64,000 nucleotides of DNA from contig NZ_AUBE01000013.1 in assembly GCF_000429085.1 (NCBI RefSeq), positions 144,072 to 208,071 on the forward strand, read 5' to 3'. How positions within the stretch are numbered: position 1 is the stretch's first letter; the number at the start of each line of letters is the position of its first letter. The position numbers were made by a program, and so were the translations under genes. Below, in pieces: positions 21,205 through 29,515 of this stretch. A model generated the notes under the pieces. It did not search any database, was not told the DNA's origin, and saw nothing but the letters and a program-made list of their open reading frames with translations. The DNA is from Streptomyces flavidovirens DSM 40150. GTDB taxonomy: Bacteria; Actinomycetota; Actinomycetes; Streptomycetales; Streptomycetaceae.

Positions 21205-22705
21205 GGGGGTACTCCGGCTTTCGGTCCAGGGCGCGGTCTACGAGAGCCGCTGCGGAACCGGTGTAGCGCGTGGCGTCGGTGAGTTCGGTGAGTTCGGTGA
21301 GTTCGGCGAGCTGGTCCGGGGGGAGCGCGTCCGCGAGTGCCTCGGCCAGGGGGATGCCTTCGGTGGCGGTGCGCCGGGAGGCGGCGGTGAGGAGTTCCTT
21401 GGCACGAGCCCGGCCCAGGGCGGGGGACAGGGCCGCGGCGAGGCGTTCGCTGACGATCAGACCGCGGGTGAGGCCGAGGTTCTCGCGCATGCGCTCGGGG
21501 TGGACGCGGAGGCTGTGGACCAGCTCGGCCGCGTGGGCCGCCGCGCCGCCGGCCAGCCGCAGCAGCTCACGCAGGGGCTGCCATTCGGCGTGCCAGGCAC
21601 CTGCGGGGCGTTCGTCCCCGGCGGAGGCGAGCGAGGCGACGAGTACGGACGCCAGGGCGGGGGCCTGGTGGGCGGCGGAGGTGATCAGGGTGGCGTGGAC
21701 GGGGTTCGCCTTGTGGGGCATGGCGGAGGAACTGCCGCCGGTGCCTTCGGAGAGCTCGGCGATCTCGGTGCGGGAGAGCGTCAGGACGTCCGTTGCCAGT
21801 TTGCCGAGGGCGGCGCAGGTGAAGGCGAGCGCGGCGGCCAGGTCGGCGGTGGGGGTGCGGAGGGTGTGCCAGGGGAGGCTGGGCGCCGCGAGGTTGAGCT
21901 CGGCGGCGTAGGCCTCCAGGAGTGCGATACCGGGGTCGGGGATACGGGCGGGGCTGGCGGGTGCGGGGGCGTCGGGGTCGGTGCCGCGCCGTGGCGTCTC
22001 CTCGGGCGCCGAACGTTCGGGTACGGCGTGAGCTTCGGGGTGGTTGCGTTCGACGCCCTGCGGGGAGCGCCCCGGCACGTCCCCTCCCGGCACCGTGAAG
22101 GCGTCATCGGGGGCCGTCCGGCCGAAGGCGGCCAGCGTGCCCGCCGCTCCGCCGAGCTGTGCGGGCAGGGAGAGGGCCCGCAGGCGGGCGTGGGCGTCGA
22201 GGGCGAGGCTTCGCCAGCCCGCTGCCTTCAGGCCGAACGTCGTGGGGACCGCGTGCTGGGTCAGGGTGCGGCCCGGCATGGGGGTGCCCCGGTGTTCCGC
22301 CGCCAGGGTGGCGAGAGCCGCCGCCGTACGGATCAGGTCCGCTGTGATCAGGGGGAGCGTGCGGGTGGCCACCAGCATCATCGCCGTGTCGACGATGTCC
22401 TGGCTGGTGGCTCCCCGGTGCACGTACGGCGCCGCTTCCGGGCCCACCGCCGCCGTGAGGCCGGCCACCAGCGGGATCACCGGGTTGCCGCCGGACCTCG
22501 CGCGCAGGGCCAGGTCGCGTACGTCGAAGCGGTCGGCCTTCGCCGCCGCCGTGACCACCTCGCCCGCCCAGGCGGGCCCCTGCGCCCGGGTCAGGGCCGC
22601 CTCCGCGTCCAGCATCGCCTGGAGGAGGGCCACATCGCCGGTCGCCGCTTCCGCCGCGGTTCCGGCGTGTACGGGAGTGAGCAGTCCGTGGTCAGCCGAA
22701 GTCAA
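21197..22705 (-). CDS. pcaB: 3-carboxy-cis,cis-muconate cycloisomerase
   Basis: A 502-aa member of the fumarase/aspartase superfamily that closes the ring-cleavage product to 4-carboxymuconolactone. The family signature is GTGGSSSAMPHKANPV (about residue 320), with HRGATSQDIVDTAM near residue 97. Residues about 170-225 (VPGGDVPGRSPQGVERNH...) form a proline-rich insertion unusual for the family. The start is uncertain: TTG 22705 overlaps the pcaG stop by 14 bases and gives the expected N-terminus, but the ribosome site is poor. Confidence 0.92.
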   Translation of the reverse strand: MTSADHGLLTPVHAGTAAEAATGDVALLQAMLDAEAALTRAQGPAWAGEVVTAAAKADRFDVRDLALRARSGGNPVIPLVAGLTAAVGPEAAPYVHRGATSQDIVDTAMMLVATRTLPLITADLIRTAAALATLAAEHRGTPMPGRTLTQHAVPTTFGLKAAGWRSLALDAHARLRALSLPAQLGGAAGTLAAFGRTAPDDAFTVPGGDVPGRSPQGVERNHPEAHAVPERSAPEETPRRGTDPDAPAPASPARIPDPGIALLEAYAAELNLAAPSLPWHTLRTPTADLAAALAFTCAALGKLATDVLTLSRTEIAELSEGTGGSSSAMPHKANPVHATLITSAAHQAPALASVLVASLASAGDERPAGAWHAEWQPLRELLRLAGGAAAHAAELVHSLRVHPERMRENLGLTRGLIVSERLAAALSPALGRARAKELLTAASRRTATEGIPLAEALADALPPDQLAELTELTELTDATRYTGSAAALVDRALDRKPEYPHA

Positions 22706-23258
22706 GGAAGACCGTCTCTTCCTCGCCCTGGAGGCGGATGTCGAAGCGGTGGGTGCGGTCGCGGTTCGGTTCGGGCCGGGCGATCAGTGTCGCGCGGCGC
22801 TCGGGAGTCAGCGAGGCGAGCAGCGCGTCCGGGCCCTCCGCGAGGTACGCGCGCGTGAAGAGGTGGTGCGTCAGGCCGCGCGCGAACACGCACACGCTGA
22901 TGTACGGGACCAAAGGGGCACCCGGCGGCAGCGTACGGACCGTGTAGTGGCCGTCCGCGTCCGTCGGCACCCGGCCGAAGCCCGTGAAGCGGACGCCGTC
23001 GCGGCCGAGGAACCCGCCGGTCACGGGATCGCGGCGCATCGACCCCGGCGCGCCCGCCAGTGAACCGTCCGGTCCCGCCTGCCAGAACTCGACGATCGCG
23101 TCCGGGACCGGTTCCCCGGCGCCGTCGTACACGTACCCGTGCAGCGTGACCGTGCCGGGATGCTCCACGGGGGCGATGTCGCCGCCGCCCGGGAACGGCA
23201 GGGCGTACCCGTAGAAGGGGCCGACCGTGTGCGAAGGGGTGGGCGGCAGATACGTCAT
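22692..23258 (-). CDS. pcaG: protocatechuate 3,4-dioxygenase alpha subunit
   Basis: The 188-aa alpha subunit of the iron(III) intradiol dioxygenase that cleaves protocatechuate. It starts MTYLPPTPSHTVGPFYGYAL, typical of PcaG. The intradiol core PGTVTLHGYVYDGAGEPVPDAIVEFWQA is present, and the iron ligands are on the beta subunit. Its ATG overlaps the pcaH stop (ATGA), pointing to coupled translation and equal subunit amounts. Confidence 0.95.
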   Translation of the reverse strand: MTYLPPTPSHTVGPFYGYALPFPGGGDIAPVEHPGTVTLHGYVYDGAGEPVPDAIVEFWQAGPDGSLAGAPGSMRRDPVTGGFLGRDGVRFTGFGRVPTDADGHYTVRTLPPGAPLVPYISVCVFARGLTHHLFTRAYLAEGPDALLASLTPERRATLIARPEPNRDRTHRFDIRLQGEEETVFLDFG

Positions 23259-24025
23259 CAGCGGCCTTCCTCGATCCAGGTGGCGGACGGGCCGTCCAGG
23301 ACGATGTCCCAGCGGTAGCCCAGCGACCATTCGGGGCGGGAGAGGGAGTGGTCGTACGCGGCGACGAGCCGGGCGCGCGCCGCGTCGTCCGTCACCGACT
23401 GGAGGATCGGGTCGTACGCGAAGAGCGGGTCACCGGGGAAGTACATCTGCGTGACCAGGCGCTGCGTGAAAGCCGAGCCGAAGAGCGAGAAGTGGATGTG
23501 GGCGGGGCGCCACGCGTTCTCGTGGTTGCGCCACGGGTAGGCGCCCGGCTTGATGGTGGTGAAGCTGTACGAGCCGTCGTCACCGGTCAGGACCCGCCCC
23601 ACGCCCGTGAAGTTGGGGTCCAGGGGGGCCGGGTGCTGGTCGCGCTGGTGGGCGTACCGGCCGGAGGCGTTGGCCTGCCACAGCTCGACGAGCTGGCCGC
23701 GCACCGGCCGGCCCGCGCTGTCGAGCAGCCGCCCGGAGACGGTGATGCGCTCGCCGAGCGGCTCGCCCGCGTGCTGCCGGGTCAGGTCGTGGTCGAGCTC
23801 GGTGACGTCGGTGTGGCCGAAGACGGGGCCGGACAGCTCGACGGTCTCGGGGTCCGCGTCGACGGCCACCAGGGGCTGCTTGGGGTGGCGCAGGAGGCTG
23901 CTGCGGTACGGCGGGAAGTCGCGCGGCGGATGGTGTGCGGCCGGGGCGCCTGCCGCACGGGCCTTCGCGTAACCGGCGCGGATCTCGGCGAGTTCGCCGT
24001 CGATGTCGGACTGGGTGAGCGTCAT
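23258..24025 (-). CDS. pcaH: protocatechuate 3,4-dioxygenase beta subunit
   Basis: The 255-aa catalytic beta subunit. Tyrosine and histidine iron ligands can be assigned to GRYAHQRDQH, GAYPWRNHENAW and RPAHIHFS (HxH). The N-terminal HHPPRDFPPYRSSLLRHP segment is typical of PcaH. It overlaps the pcaJ stop by one base and the pcaG start by one base, so the whole pca run is tightly coupled. In other actinomycetes pcaF sits just before pcaH; it is missing here. Confidence 0.95.
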   Translation of the reverse strand: MTLTQSDIDGELAEIRAGYAKARAAGAPAAHHPPRDFPPYRSSLLRHPKQPLVAVDADPETVELSGPVFGHTDVTELDHDLTRQHAGEPLGERITVSGRLLDSAGRPVRGQLVELWQANASGRYAHQRDQHPAPLDPNFTGVGRVLTGDDGSYSFTTIKPGAYPWRNHENAWRPAHIHFSLFGSAFTQRLVTQMYFPGDPLFAYDPILQSVTDDAARARLVAAYDHSLSRPEWSLGYRWDIVLDGPSATWIEEGR

Positions 24026-24798
24026 CAGGCCTTGTCCCTTCCTGCCGACTTCAGGGCGCGCAGCGCGGCCAGTTCGGCGGGCGTCGGGGGCTCGGTGACC
24101 CCGACCGTGTCCGCGCTCTTCAGCTCCCAGCCGGTGGCGGCCCGTACTTGCTCGACGGTGACGCCGGGGTGGAGTTCGGTGAGAACCAGCTCCGCGGTGG
24201 CCGGGTCGGGGCGCAGGATGCCGAGGTCGGTGATGACGGCGACCGGGCCCGCGCCGGGCATGCCCAGCTCCTTGCGGTCGCCGGGGCCCGAGCCGTGGCC
24301 GAGCGTCGTGACGAAGTCCAGCTTCCGCACGAAGTTGCGGGTGGAGTGGCGCAGCACCATGAGCACCTTGCCGCAGTTCGACGCGATCTCGGGTGCGCCG
24401 CCCGCGCCGGGAAGGCGGCCCTCCGGCTTGTCGGGGCCCCGGTCGACGACCGTCGTGTTGATGTTGGCGAAACGGTCGACCTGGGCGGCGCCGAGGAACC
24501 CGACGTCGATCCGGCCGCCCTGGAGCCAGTAGTTGAACATCTCCGGTACGGGCACCACCGCGTCGGCGGTCTCGGCCAGCTCGCCGTCACCGATGGACAG
24601 CGGGAGGCGGGTCGGCTTGGAGCCGATCGTGCCGGACTCGTAGATGAGTACGAGCTCAGGATTGACGGTGTTGCGGGCGAGGTTGGCGGCGGTGGACGGC
24701 AGGCCGATGCCGACGAAGCAGGTGCGCGCCCCGGCCAGCGCGCGGGCCGCGTTCACCTCCATCAGCTCGTCGCGGGTGAAGTCCTCGGTGGTCGTCAT
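24025..24798 (-). CDS. pcaJ: 3-oxoadipate CoA-transferase beta subunit
   Basis: A 257-aa subunit. With PcaI it transfers CoA from succinyl-CoA to 3-oxoadipate. The catalytic glutamate lies in LVLIYESGTIGSKP (near residue 53), and GGRIDVGFLGAAQVDRFANIN and GNGAPEI-like GAGGAPEIASN are CoA-transferase motifs. The ATG at 24798 overlaps the pcaI stop by 4 bases. Confidence 0.93.
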   Translation of the reverse strand: MTTTEDFTRDELMEVNAARALAGARTCFVGIGLPSTAANLARNTVNPELVLIYESGTIGSKPTRLPLSIGDGELAETADAVVPVPEMFNYWLQGGRIDVGFLGAAQVDRFANINTTVVDRGPDKPEGRLPGAGGAPEIASNCGKVLMVLRHSTRNFVRKLDFVTTLGHGSGPGDRKELGMPGAGPVAVITDLGILRPDPATAELVLTELHPGVTVEQVRAATGWELKSADTVGVTEPPTPAELAALRALKSAGRDKA

Positions 24799-25616
24799 CG
24801 GACGGCAGGCCCTTCGGTGCGTACGTTCTCGTTGATCCAGCGGGTGAAGGTGTCGCGGTTCCGGGCGATCGGGTCCCAGGCCTGGTAGAAGGCGTTGTCG
24901 CGCACCGTGTAGCCGGTGGCGTACGACGGATGCGCGCCACCCGGCACCACGGCGACCGCGTCGATGACCCAGGTCGGCAGGACCACGCCGCCGGGCCGGG
25001 GCGTCAGTTCGTCGACGACCTCCTCGACGGTCACCAGCACCCGGCCGGCGGCGAGCGCGGCCTCCTTCTGGACGCCGGTCAGGCCCCACAGCTGGACGTT
25101 GCCGTCCCGGTCGGCCTGCTGGGCGTGGATGACGGTGACGTCCGGGTTGAGCGCGGCGACGGCGGCCAGCTCCTCACCGGTGAACGGGCAGGTGACGGAG
25201 GAGACCGTGTCCGTACGGGTCGCGAGGTCGGAACCGCGGTAGCCGCGCAGTACGGCGAACGGCAGGCGCGACGCACCCGCGACGTAACGGTTGGCCATGC
25301 CGGCGTGGCTGTGCTCGTCGAGCTCCAGGGGGCGCGGCCAGCCGTTCTCGACGGCGTCGCGGAAGCGGTGGAGGGAGCCGACGCCCGGGTTGCCGCCCCA
25401 GGAGAAGATCAGCTTCTTGACCAGACCGGTGCCGATGAGCTGGTCGTAGATGACGTCCGGGGTCATCCTGGCGAGGGTCAGGTCGGTGATGCCCTGGCGG
25501 ATGATCTCGTGCGCCGCGGCGTAGGGGATCAGGTGGGTGAAGCCCTCCATGGCGAGGGTGTCCCCGTCGTGGACGAGGTCCGCCACGGCGTCGTGCAGGC
25601 TGCGTATGTCGGCCAT
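24795..25616 (-). CDS. pcaI: 3-oxoadipate CoA-transferase alpha subunit
   Basis: The 273-aa alpha subunit of the CoA-transferase and first gene of the pca operon. It has the glycine-rich GDTLAMEGFTH region near residue 20 and FSWGGNPGVGSLHRFR near residue 75. ATG 25616 has GGAG 5 bases upstream; a GTG two codons earlier is possible. The promoter region to the divergent marR gene contains two operator-like repeats. Confidence 0.93.
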   Translation of the reverse strand: MADIRSLHDAVADLVHDGDTLAMEGFTHLIPYAAAHEIIRQGITDLTLARMTPDVIYDQLIGTGLVKKLIFSWGGNPGVGSLHRFRDAVENGWPRPLELDEHSHAGMANRYVAGASRLPFAVLRGYRGSDLATRTDTVSSVTCPFTGEELAAVAALNPDVTVIHAQQADRDGNVQLWGLTGVQKEAALAAGRVLVTVEEVVDELTPRPGGVVLPTWVIDAVAVVPGGAHPSYATGYTVRDNAFYQAWDPIARNRDTFTRWINENVRTEGPAVR

Positions 25617-25633
25617 CGTCACTCCGCGAGTTG

Positions 25634-25646
25634 CTCAGTGTACTGA
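25634..25646. promoter_or_regulatory. putative PcaV-like operator, copy 1 (pcaI side)
   Basis: CTCAGTGTACTGA contains the dyad TCAGT-GT-ACTGA and lies 18 bases before the pcaI start. A near copy, CTCAGTGCACAGA, lies 66 bases further on. A repeated dyad between a MarR gene and its divergent operon is the normal arrangement for a MarR repressor site. Confidence 0.7.
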
Positions 25647-25699
25647 CTAAAATCTCGTCGAGGCCGTACACTTCCATTGAGTGTGGCTGGCGTCAATGA

Positions 25700-25712
25700 C
25701 TCAGTGCACAGA
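25700..25712. promoter_or_regulatory. putative PcaV-like operator, copy 2 (marR side)
   Basis: CTCAGTGCACAGA differs from copy 1 at two of 13 positions. It lies about 30 bases before the MarR ATG and so could mediate autorepression. Confidence 0.6.
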
Positions 25713-25742
25713 GCATCGACCCGATCATTCCAGGAGGCCCGC

Positions 25743-26180
25743 ATGACCGCGGTCGATCTGAGCACCCACCCGGGGCATCTCGCCCGGCGGCTGCAACAGG
25801 CGCACACCCTGCTGTGGACCACGATGGTCTCGGAGGAGACGACATCGCCGCAGTTCGCCGTCCTCAACGCGCTGACCGAGAAACCGGACATCGACCAGCG
25901 CACCCTGAGCGAACATGTCCACCTCGACCGCTCGACCATCGCGGACCTGGTGGCGCGCCTCGGCAGGCGCGGTCTGCTGGAGCGGGTGCGCGACCCGCAC
26001 GACGGCCGGCGCAACGTACTCAAGCTCACGGACGAGGGCGCGGCGGTGCACCGCAAGCTGGTCACCCGGACGACGCGGATGAACCGGGTGTTCCTCGCCC
26101 CCCTCGACGAGGGGGAGCAGGAGACGCTGCTGCGCCTGATCGGGCGGGTCGCGGACGCGGCGGAGGAACTCCGGGGCTGA
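25743..26180 (+). CDS. pcaV: MarR-family regulator of the pca operon (PcaV-like)
   Basis: A 145-aa winged-helix protein. The recognition region is TLSEHVHLDRSTIADLVARL followed by the wing RDPHDGRRNVLKLTDEG. In Streptomyces coelicolor the MarR protein PcaV sits divergent to the pca operon and is released by protocatechuate; position and size match here. The ATG follows AGGAGG by 6 bases. The gene symbol rests on context and family, not on alignment. Confidence 0.85.
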   Translation: MTAVDLSTHPGHLARRLQQAHTLLWTTMVSEETTSPQFAVLNALTEKPDIDQRTLSEHVHLDRSTIADLVARLGRRGLLERVRDPHDGRRNVLKLTDEGAAVHRKLVTRTTRMNRVFLAPLDEGEQETLLRLIGRVADAAEELRG

Positions 26181-26204
26181 GCCCGCGGGCGTTCCGGGGA
26201 ACGT

Positions 26205-26783
26205 TCAGCTCTCCACAAGCTCCTTGAGCGCGGCCAGACGCTCCTTCCAGAAGGCCTTGTACGCCGCCACTTCCGCCGCGTCCGCGAGCTTGGTGTGGAC
26301 GAGTGACACCTGCGTCTTCGACTCGCCCTTCGGCGTGAAGTAGACGGAGAGCCGGCCGCTCGCGCAGTCGGCGGACAGGGTCTTGCCCGCGCGGTGCGTA
26401 CGCAGCGAGAACTCGCTGCCGGGAAGCCATCGGCGGCGTACATCCTCATCGGTGAAGGCGGCCTCGCAGCGCGCGACCGGCGCTTCGACCGTTCTGCTGC
26501 CGCTCGTCTGCCAGTCACCGGCCGAGGACTGGCCGACCTGGCGCAGGCCGCGTTCCTGTTCGTACCCGACCGTGATCGACTGGGCGTACCAGCCGTCCAC
26601 CGCGAGATCTTCGGTGAGGTGGCGGGCGATCTCCGTGTGGCCGCGCCCGGTGGCGCCCCACGCGTCGAGGAGCGCGAACCAGGCGTCCCAGTCCCGGCCG
26701 GTGGACGCCTTCAGCGCATCGGCCGACAGCTTCTCGGTGATCTTCTTGCCGGCGGAACCGGCCGAACCGGCGGAGCTGGTCAT
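26205..26783 (-). CDS. SRPBCC/AHSA1-like domain protein
   Basis: A 192-aa soluble protein. The C-terminal part (about 85-190) has the START-like pattern of AHSA1 proteins: TDEDVRRRWLPGSEFSLRTHRAGKTLSADCASGRLSVYFTPKGESKTQVSLVHTKL is read in this region (abridged here to its key motifs RRWLPG, GRLSVYF and VHTKL). The N-terminal 80 residues (GRDWDAWFALLDAWGA...HTEIARHLTED) resemble a DUF4287-like helical segment. Ligand unknown. The ATG at 26783 begins MTSSAGSAG. Confidence 0.65.
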   Translation of the reverse strand: MTSSAGSAGSAGKKITEKLSADALKASTGRDWDAWFALLDAWGATGRGHTEIARHLTEDLAVDGWYAQSITVGYEQERGLRQVGQSSAGDWQTSGSRTVEAPVARCEAAFTDEDVRRRWLPGSEFSLRTHRAGKTLSADCASGRLSVYFTPKGESKTQVSLVHTKLADAAEVAAYKAFWKERLAALKELVES

Positions 26784-26927
26784 GGCGCCGACGCTAGGAC
26801 GGGCGTGGCGCACCCGCAAGACGGAAACTTTCTGCGATTTTCTGTTCGAGCGATGAGTTTCGTGTGGCCTCCGGGTCTACCCCTGCGCATGGCAACGACG
26901 AGAGACGACAGAAGAGAGACACAGCTC

Positions 26928-27341
26928 ATGCCTCAGATGATCTTTGTGAACCTGCCGGTCAAGGACCTCGACACCACGAAGGCCTTCTTCGGCAAGCTCG
27001 GGTTCTCGTTCAACCCGCAGTTCAGCGACGACAAGACGGCCTGTCTGGTGATCAGCGACACCATCTTCGCCATGCTGCTCACCGAGCCGCGCTTCAAGGA
27101 GTTCACCAAGAAGGAGATCGCCGACACGAGCAGGACCACAGAGGTGCTGCTCGCCCTCAGCGCCGAGAGCCGGGAGAAGGTCGACGAGATGGCGGACACC
27201 GCCCTCGCGTCCGGCGGTTCCCCCGCGAACGAGCCCCAGGACCACGGCTTCATGTACGGCCGTTCCTTCCAGGACCCCGACGGTCACACGTGGGAGGTCA
27301 TCTGGATGGACCCGTCGGCCGTCGAGGGTCAGCAGGGCTGA
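26928..27341 (+). CDS. VOC-superfamily protein (glyoxalase-like)
   Basis: A 137-aa protein with two beta-alpha-beta-beta-beta halves of the vicinal oxygen chelate fold. It starts MPQMIFVNLPVKDLDTTKAFF and ends with QDPDGHTWEVIWMD, where the glutamate is a usual metal ligand. It resembles the lactoylglutathione lyase-like YyaH/PhnB proteins; no resistance substrate can be named. A hairpin follows at 27395. Confidence 0.85.
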   Translation: MPQMIFVNLPVKDLDTTKAFFGKLGFSFNPQFSDDKTACLVISDTIFAMLLTEPRFKEFTKKEIADTSRTTEVLLALSAESREKVDEMADTALASGGSPANEPQDHGFMYGRSFQDPDGHTWEVIWMDPSAVEGQQG

Positions 27342-27394
27342 CACCGGGCGGCAGGAGCAGCAGGAGCAGGAGGAGCGGCAGGCGAAGTGACGAG

Positions 27395-27419
27395 GAGGGC
27401 CTCATGAGGTGAGGCCCTC
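27395..27419. terminator. hairpin between VOC gene and SDR pseudogene
   Basis: GAGGGCCTCA and TGAGGCCCTC form a perfect 10-bp stem with a 5-base loop, between converging genes. Confidence 0.7.
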
Positions 27420-28000
27420 GTACGTCACGCCCGTGAGCTGCTCCGAAGCCACCCACAGCCGTTCGCTCGCCACATCGTTTGTCGTCCACGTCGCGCGCCA
27501 CGACTTCGTGGGCGCGCCCCGCCAGCCCTGGAACTTCGGCCCCGTGAACGAGTCGGGAGGTTGGTGCCGGCGTAGCCGGGGTGGGCCGCTGCCGCGATGA
27601 CGTCGGAGCCTGCCGTGGCGAGCCGCCCGGCCAGCTCGTGGGTGAAGAGCAGGTGGGCGGTCTTGGACCGGCCGTAGGCGATCCAGCGCCGGTACCCGCG
27701 CTCGCTGTTGATGAGCAGGTCGAGGCGGTCGTACGCGTACGAACTCGCGAAGTCCCGTATGGAGGACAGGTCGGCCAGGTCGAGTGGCGTGAAAACGACC
27801 AGTGCTTCGGGCAGTTCGCGGGTGATCCGCGCTGCGGCCTCTTTGCCGCGTTGCTCGCTGCGGCACGCGAGAACCACCCGCGCGCCGCGGCGGGCGAGTT
27901 CGCGCGCCGTGACGAGTCCGGTGCCGCTGTTGGCCCCGGTGACCACGGCCGTACGACCGCTCTGGTCGGGGATGTCGCTCGCTTTCCAGCCAGTCGTCAT
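27402..28000 (-). pseudogene. short-chain dehydrogenase, internally deleted and frameshifted
   Basis: The N-terminus is a good SDR Rossmann start (TAVVTGANSGTGLVTARELARRG) and the YxxxK site survives in AYGRSKTAHLL. However, LDLLIN is joined directly to SERGYRRWIAYG, so the NNAG motif, the catalytic serine and about 55-60 residues are missing. After AAHPGYAGTNLP the frame changes, and the normal C-terminus (SERLWVASEQLTGVTYEGL) continues in another frame to 27402. The intact family is about 300 aa. Both lesions make activity unlikely. Confidence 0.85.
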
Positions 28001-28027
28001 GGGGTCAGCGTACGACCGGACAACGCG

Positions 28028-28798
28028 TCAGGCGGAGGCGCCTCCGTCGATGACCAGTTCACTTCCGACGACGGACGCGGCGTCGGCGGAAGCCAGATAC
28101 AGCACGGCGGCGGCAACCTCACCGGTCGTCGATATCCGGCCGAGCGGAGACTCGTCCTTCATGCGGACGGCTCGCTCGGCGTCGCTCTCGCCGGGGCGCA
28201 GCGACATGGTGGTGGCGGAGGCGCCGGGGCTGACCGCGTTGATCCGGACGCCGTCCTGGATGTGGTCGATGGCGGCTGCGCGGGTGAGGGCGGATACGGC
28301 GGCCTTGGAGGCGATGTAGCCGGCGGCGCCGGGGATGCGCCGGTGCGCGCCGAGGTTGGAGGAGATGTTGACGATCACGCCGCCGTCCTCCTGGGAGCGC
28401 ATCGCGTCGATCTCGGCCTGCATGGACAGCAGTACGCCCGTGACGTTGATGTCGAGGAGCGTGCGCCAGTCGCTCTCGGACAGCTCGGCGACGGGGCCGC
28501 CTCCCCGGAACACGCCGGCGTTGTTCACCGCGACGTCGAGGCTGCCGAAGCGCTCGACGCTCTCGCGAACGAGCGCCCTCACGTCCTCGGAACGGCTGAC
28601 GTCGGCGGTGACCGCGACCGTGGTGCCGGTGCCGCCCGCCTGCCCTGCCAGGGCGACCGTCTCGTCGAGGGGCGCGGCGCGGCGTCCCGCTACGACGACG
28701 TTCGCGCCCTCGGCGGCGAGCGCGAGAGCGATGGCGCGACCGAGGCCGGAGCCAGCGCCGGTGACGAGGGCGGTCTTGCCGGAGAAGCGAGCAGTCAT
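28028..28798 (-). CDS. short-chain dehydrogenase/reductase
   Basis: A 256-aa classical SDR. Cofactor motif TGAGSGLGRA (near residue 14), NNAG near residue 91, catalytic Ser in NISSN, and YIASK (YxxxK) near residue 161. The tail SELVIDGGASA fits family members that use diverse alcohols or ketones; the substrate is unknown. An operator-like palindrome lies just upstream, and a TetR gene follows the same direction 98 bases upstream, so the two are likely a repressor-target pair. Confidence 0.88.
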   Translation of the reverse strand: MTARFSGKTALVTGAGSGLGRAIALALAAEGANVVVAGRRAAPLDETVALAGQAGGTGTTVAVTADVSRSEDVRALVRESVERFGSLDVAVNNAGVFRGGGPVAELSESDWRTLLDINVTGVLLSMQAEIDAMRSQEDGGVIVNISSNLGAHRRIPGAAGYIASKAAVSALTRAAAIDHIQDGVRINAVSPGASATTMSLRPGESDAERAVRMKDESPLGRISTTGEVAAAVLYLASADAASVVGSELVIDGGASA

Positions 28799-28816
28799 GA
28801 GGTTCGTCCTTTACTT

Positions 28817-28828
28817 GAACGATCGTTC
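28817..28828. promoter_or_regulatory. TetR operator candidate before the SDR gene
   Basis: GAACGATCGTTC is a perfect 12-bp palindrome 19 bases before the SDR start. A related GAACGATTGGTC lies before the tetR gene. Confidence 0.7.
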
Positions 28829-28896
28829 TGTTATTCGGGCGTAAAAGAGACGCCCTGAGGGCGCCTTCAAAGTGGTCAGTGGTGTCGTTGGGCCGG

Positions 28897-29481
28897 TCAG
28901 TCGAGAAGCGTCAGTGCCTGTTCGGCCGCGTCCCGCACGCGGGCCGGGTCGCTGGAGGCCTTGCCGACGACCCGCAGGCCCTGCATCAGCACGAGCAGCA
29001 TGCGGGCGAGCGCCCGCGGATCACGGTCCTCGGGCAGCTCGCCCTGCGCCTGGGCCCGTACGAGCGCGGAGTGCAGCAGGGTCTCCAGGTGCTCCCAGTT
29101 GACCTCCACCCGGCGGGCCGCCGAGTCGTCGTGTGGGGCCAGCTCGGCGGCCGTGTTGGTGACGAAGCAGCCGGTCAGCCGTTCCTTGTCGGAGGCCGCC
29201 TCGGCGGCGAACCGCCGCAGCACCGCGCGCACGGCCGGCAGTGCGGGGCCCGGCTGGGAGAGCTCGCCGAGCAGGCGCGGGTTGCGGGTGTCGGCGTACC
29301 GGTCGAGCGCCTTCAGGTAGAGCTCGTGCTTGTTGCCGAACGTGGCGTAGATGCTGGCGCGCCCGATGCCGAGGTGGTCGACGAGGTCCGCCATGGTCGT
29401 CGCTTCGTAACCGCGCCGCCAGAACAGCTCCAGAGCTGCCTGCAGTGCGGCGTCGGGGTCGAATTCCTTGGTCCGGGCCAC
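28897..29481 (-). CDS. TetR-family transcriptional regulator
   Basis: A 194-aa protein. The N-terminal helix-turn-helix (ATTMADLVDHLGIGRASIYATFGNKHELYLKAL) is followed by a C-terminal ligand domain with GCFVTNTAAELAPHD, typical of the TetR_C subgroup that often controls SDR genes. GTG 29481 (VARTKEFDPDAAL) is preferred because TetR proteins usually begin about there; TTG 29517 would extend it by 12 residues. An operator-like site lies 23 bases upstream. Confidence 0.88.
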   Translation of the reverse strand: MARTKEFDPDAALQAALELFWRRGYEATTMADLVDHLGIGRASIYATFGNKHELYLKALDRYADTRNPRLLGELSQPGPALPAVRAVLRRFAAEAASDKERLTGCFVTNTAAELAPHDDSAARRVEVNWEHLETLLHSALVRAQAQGELPEDRDPRALARMLLVLMQGLRVVGKASSDPARVRDAAEQALTLLD

Positions 29482-29503
29482 GTCCGGAACGCTAGCCGTT
29501 CTG

Positions 29504-29515
29504 GAACGATTGGTC
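29504..29515. promoter_or_regulatory. TetR operator candidate before tetR
   Basis: GAACGATTGGTC shares GAACGAT and the TC end with the palindrome before the SDR gene. It overlaps the nirD stop codon, so tetR has its operator inside the end of the nir operon. Confidence 0.5.
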
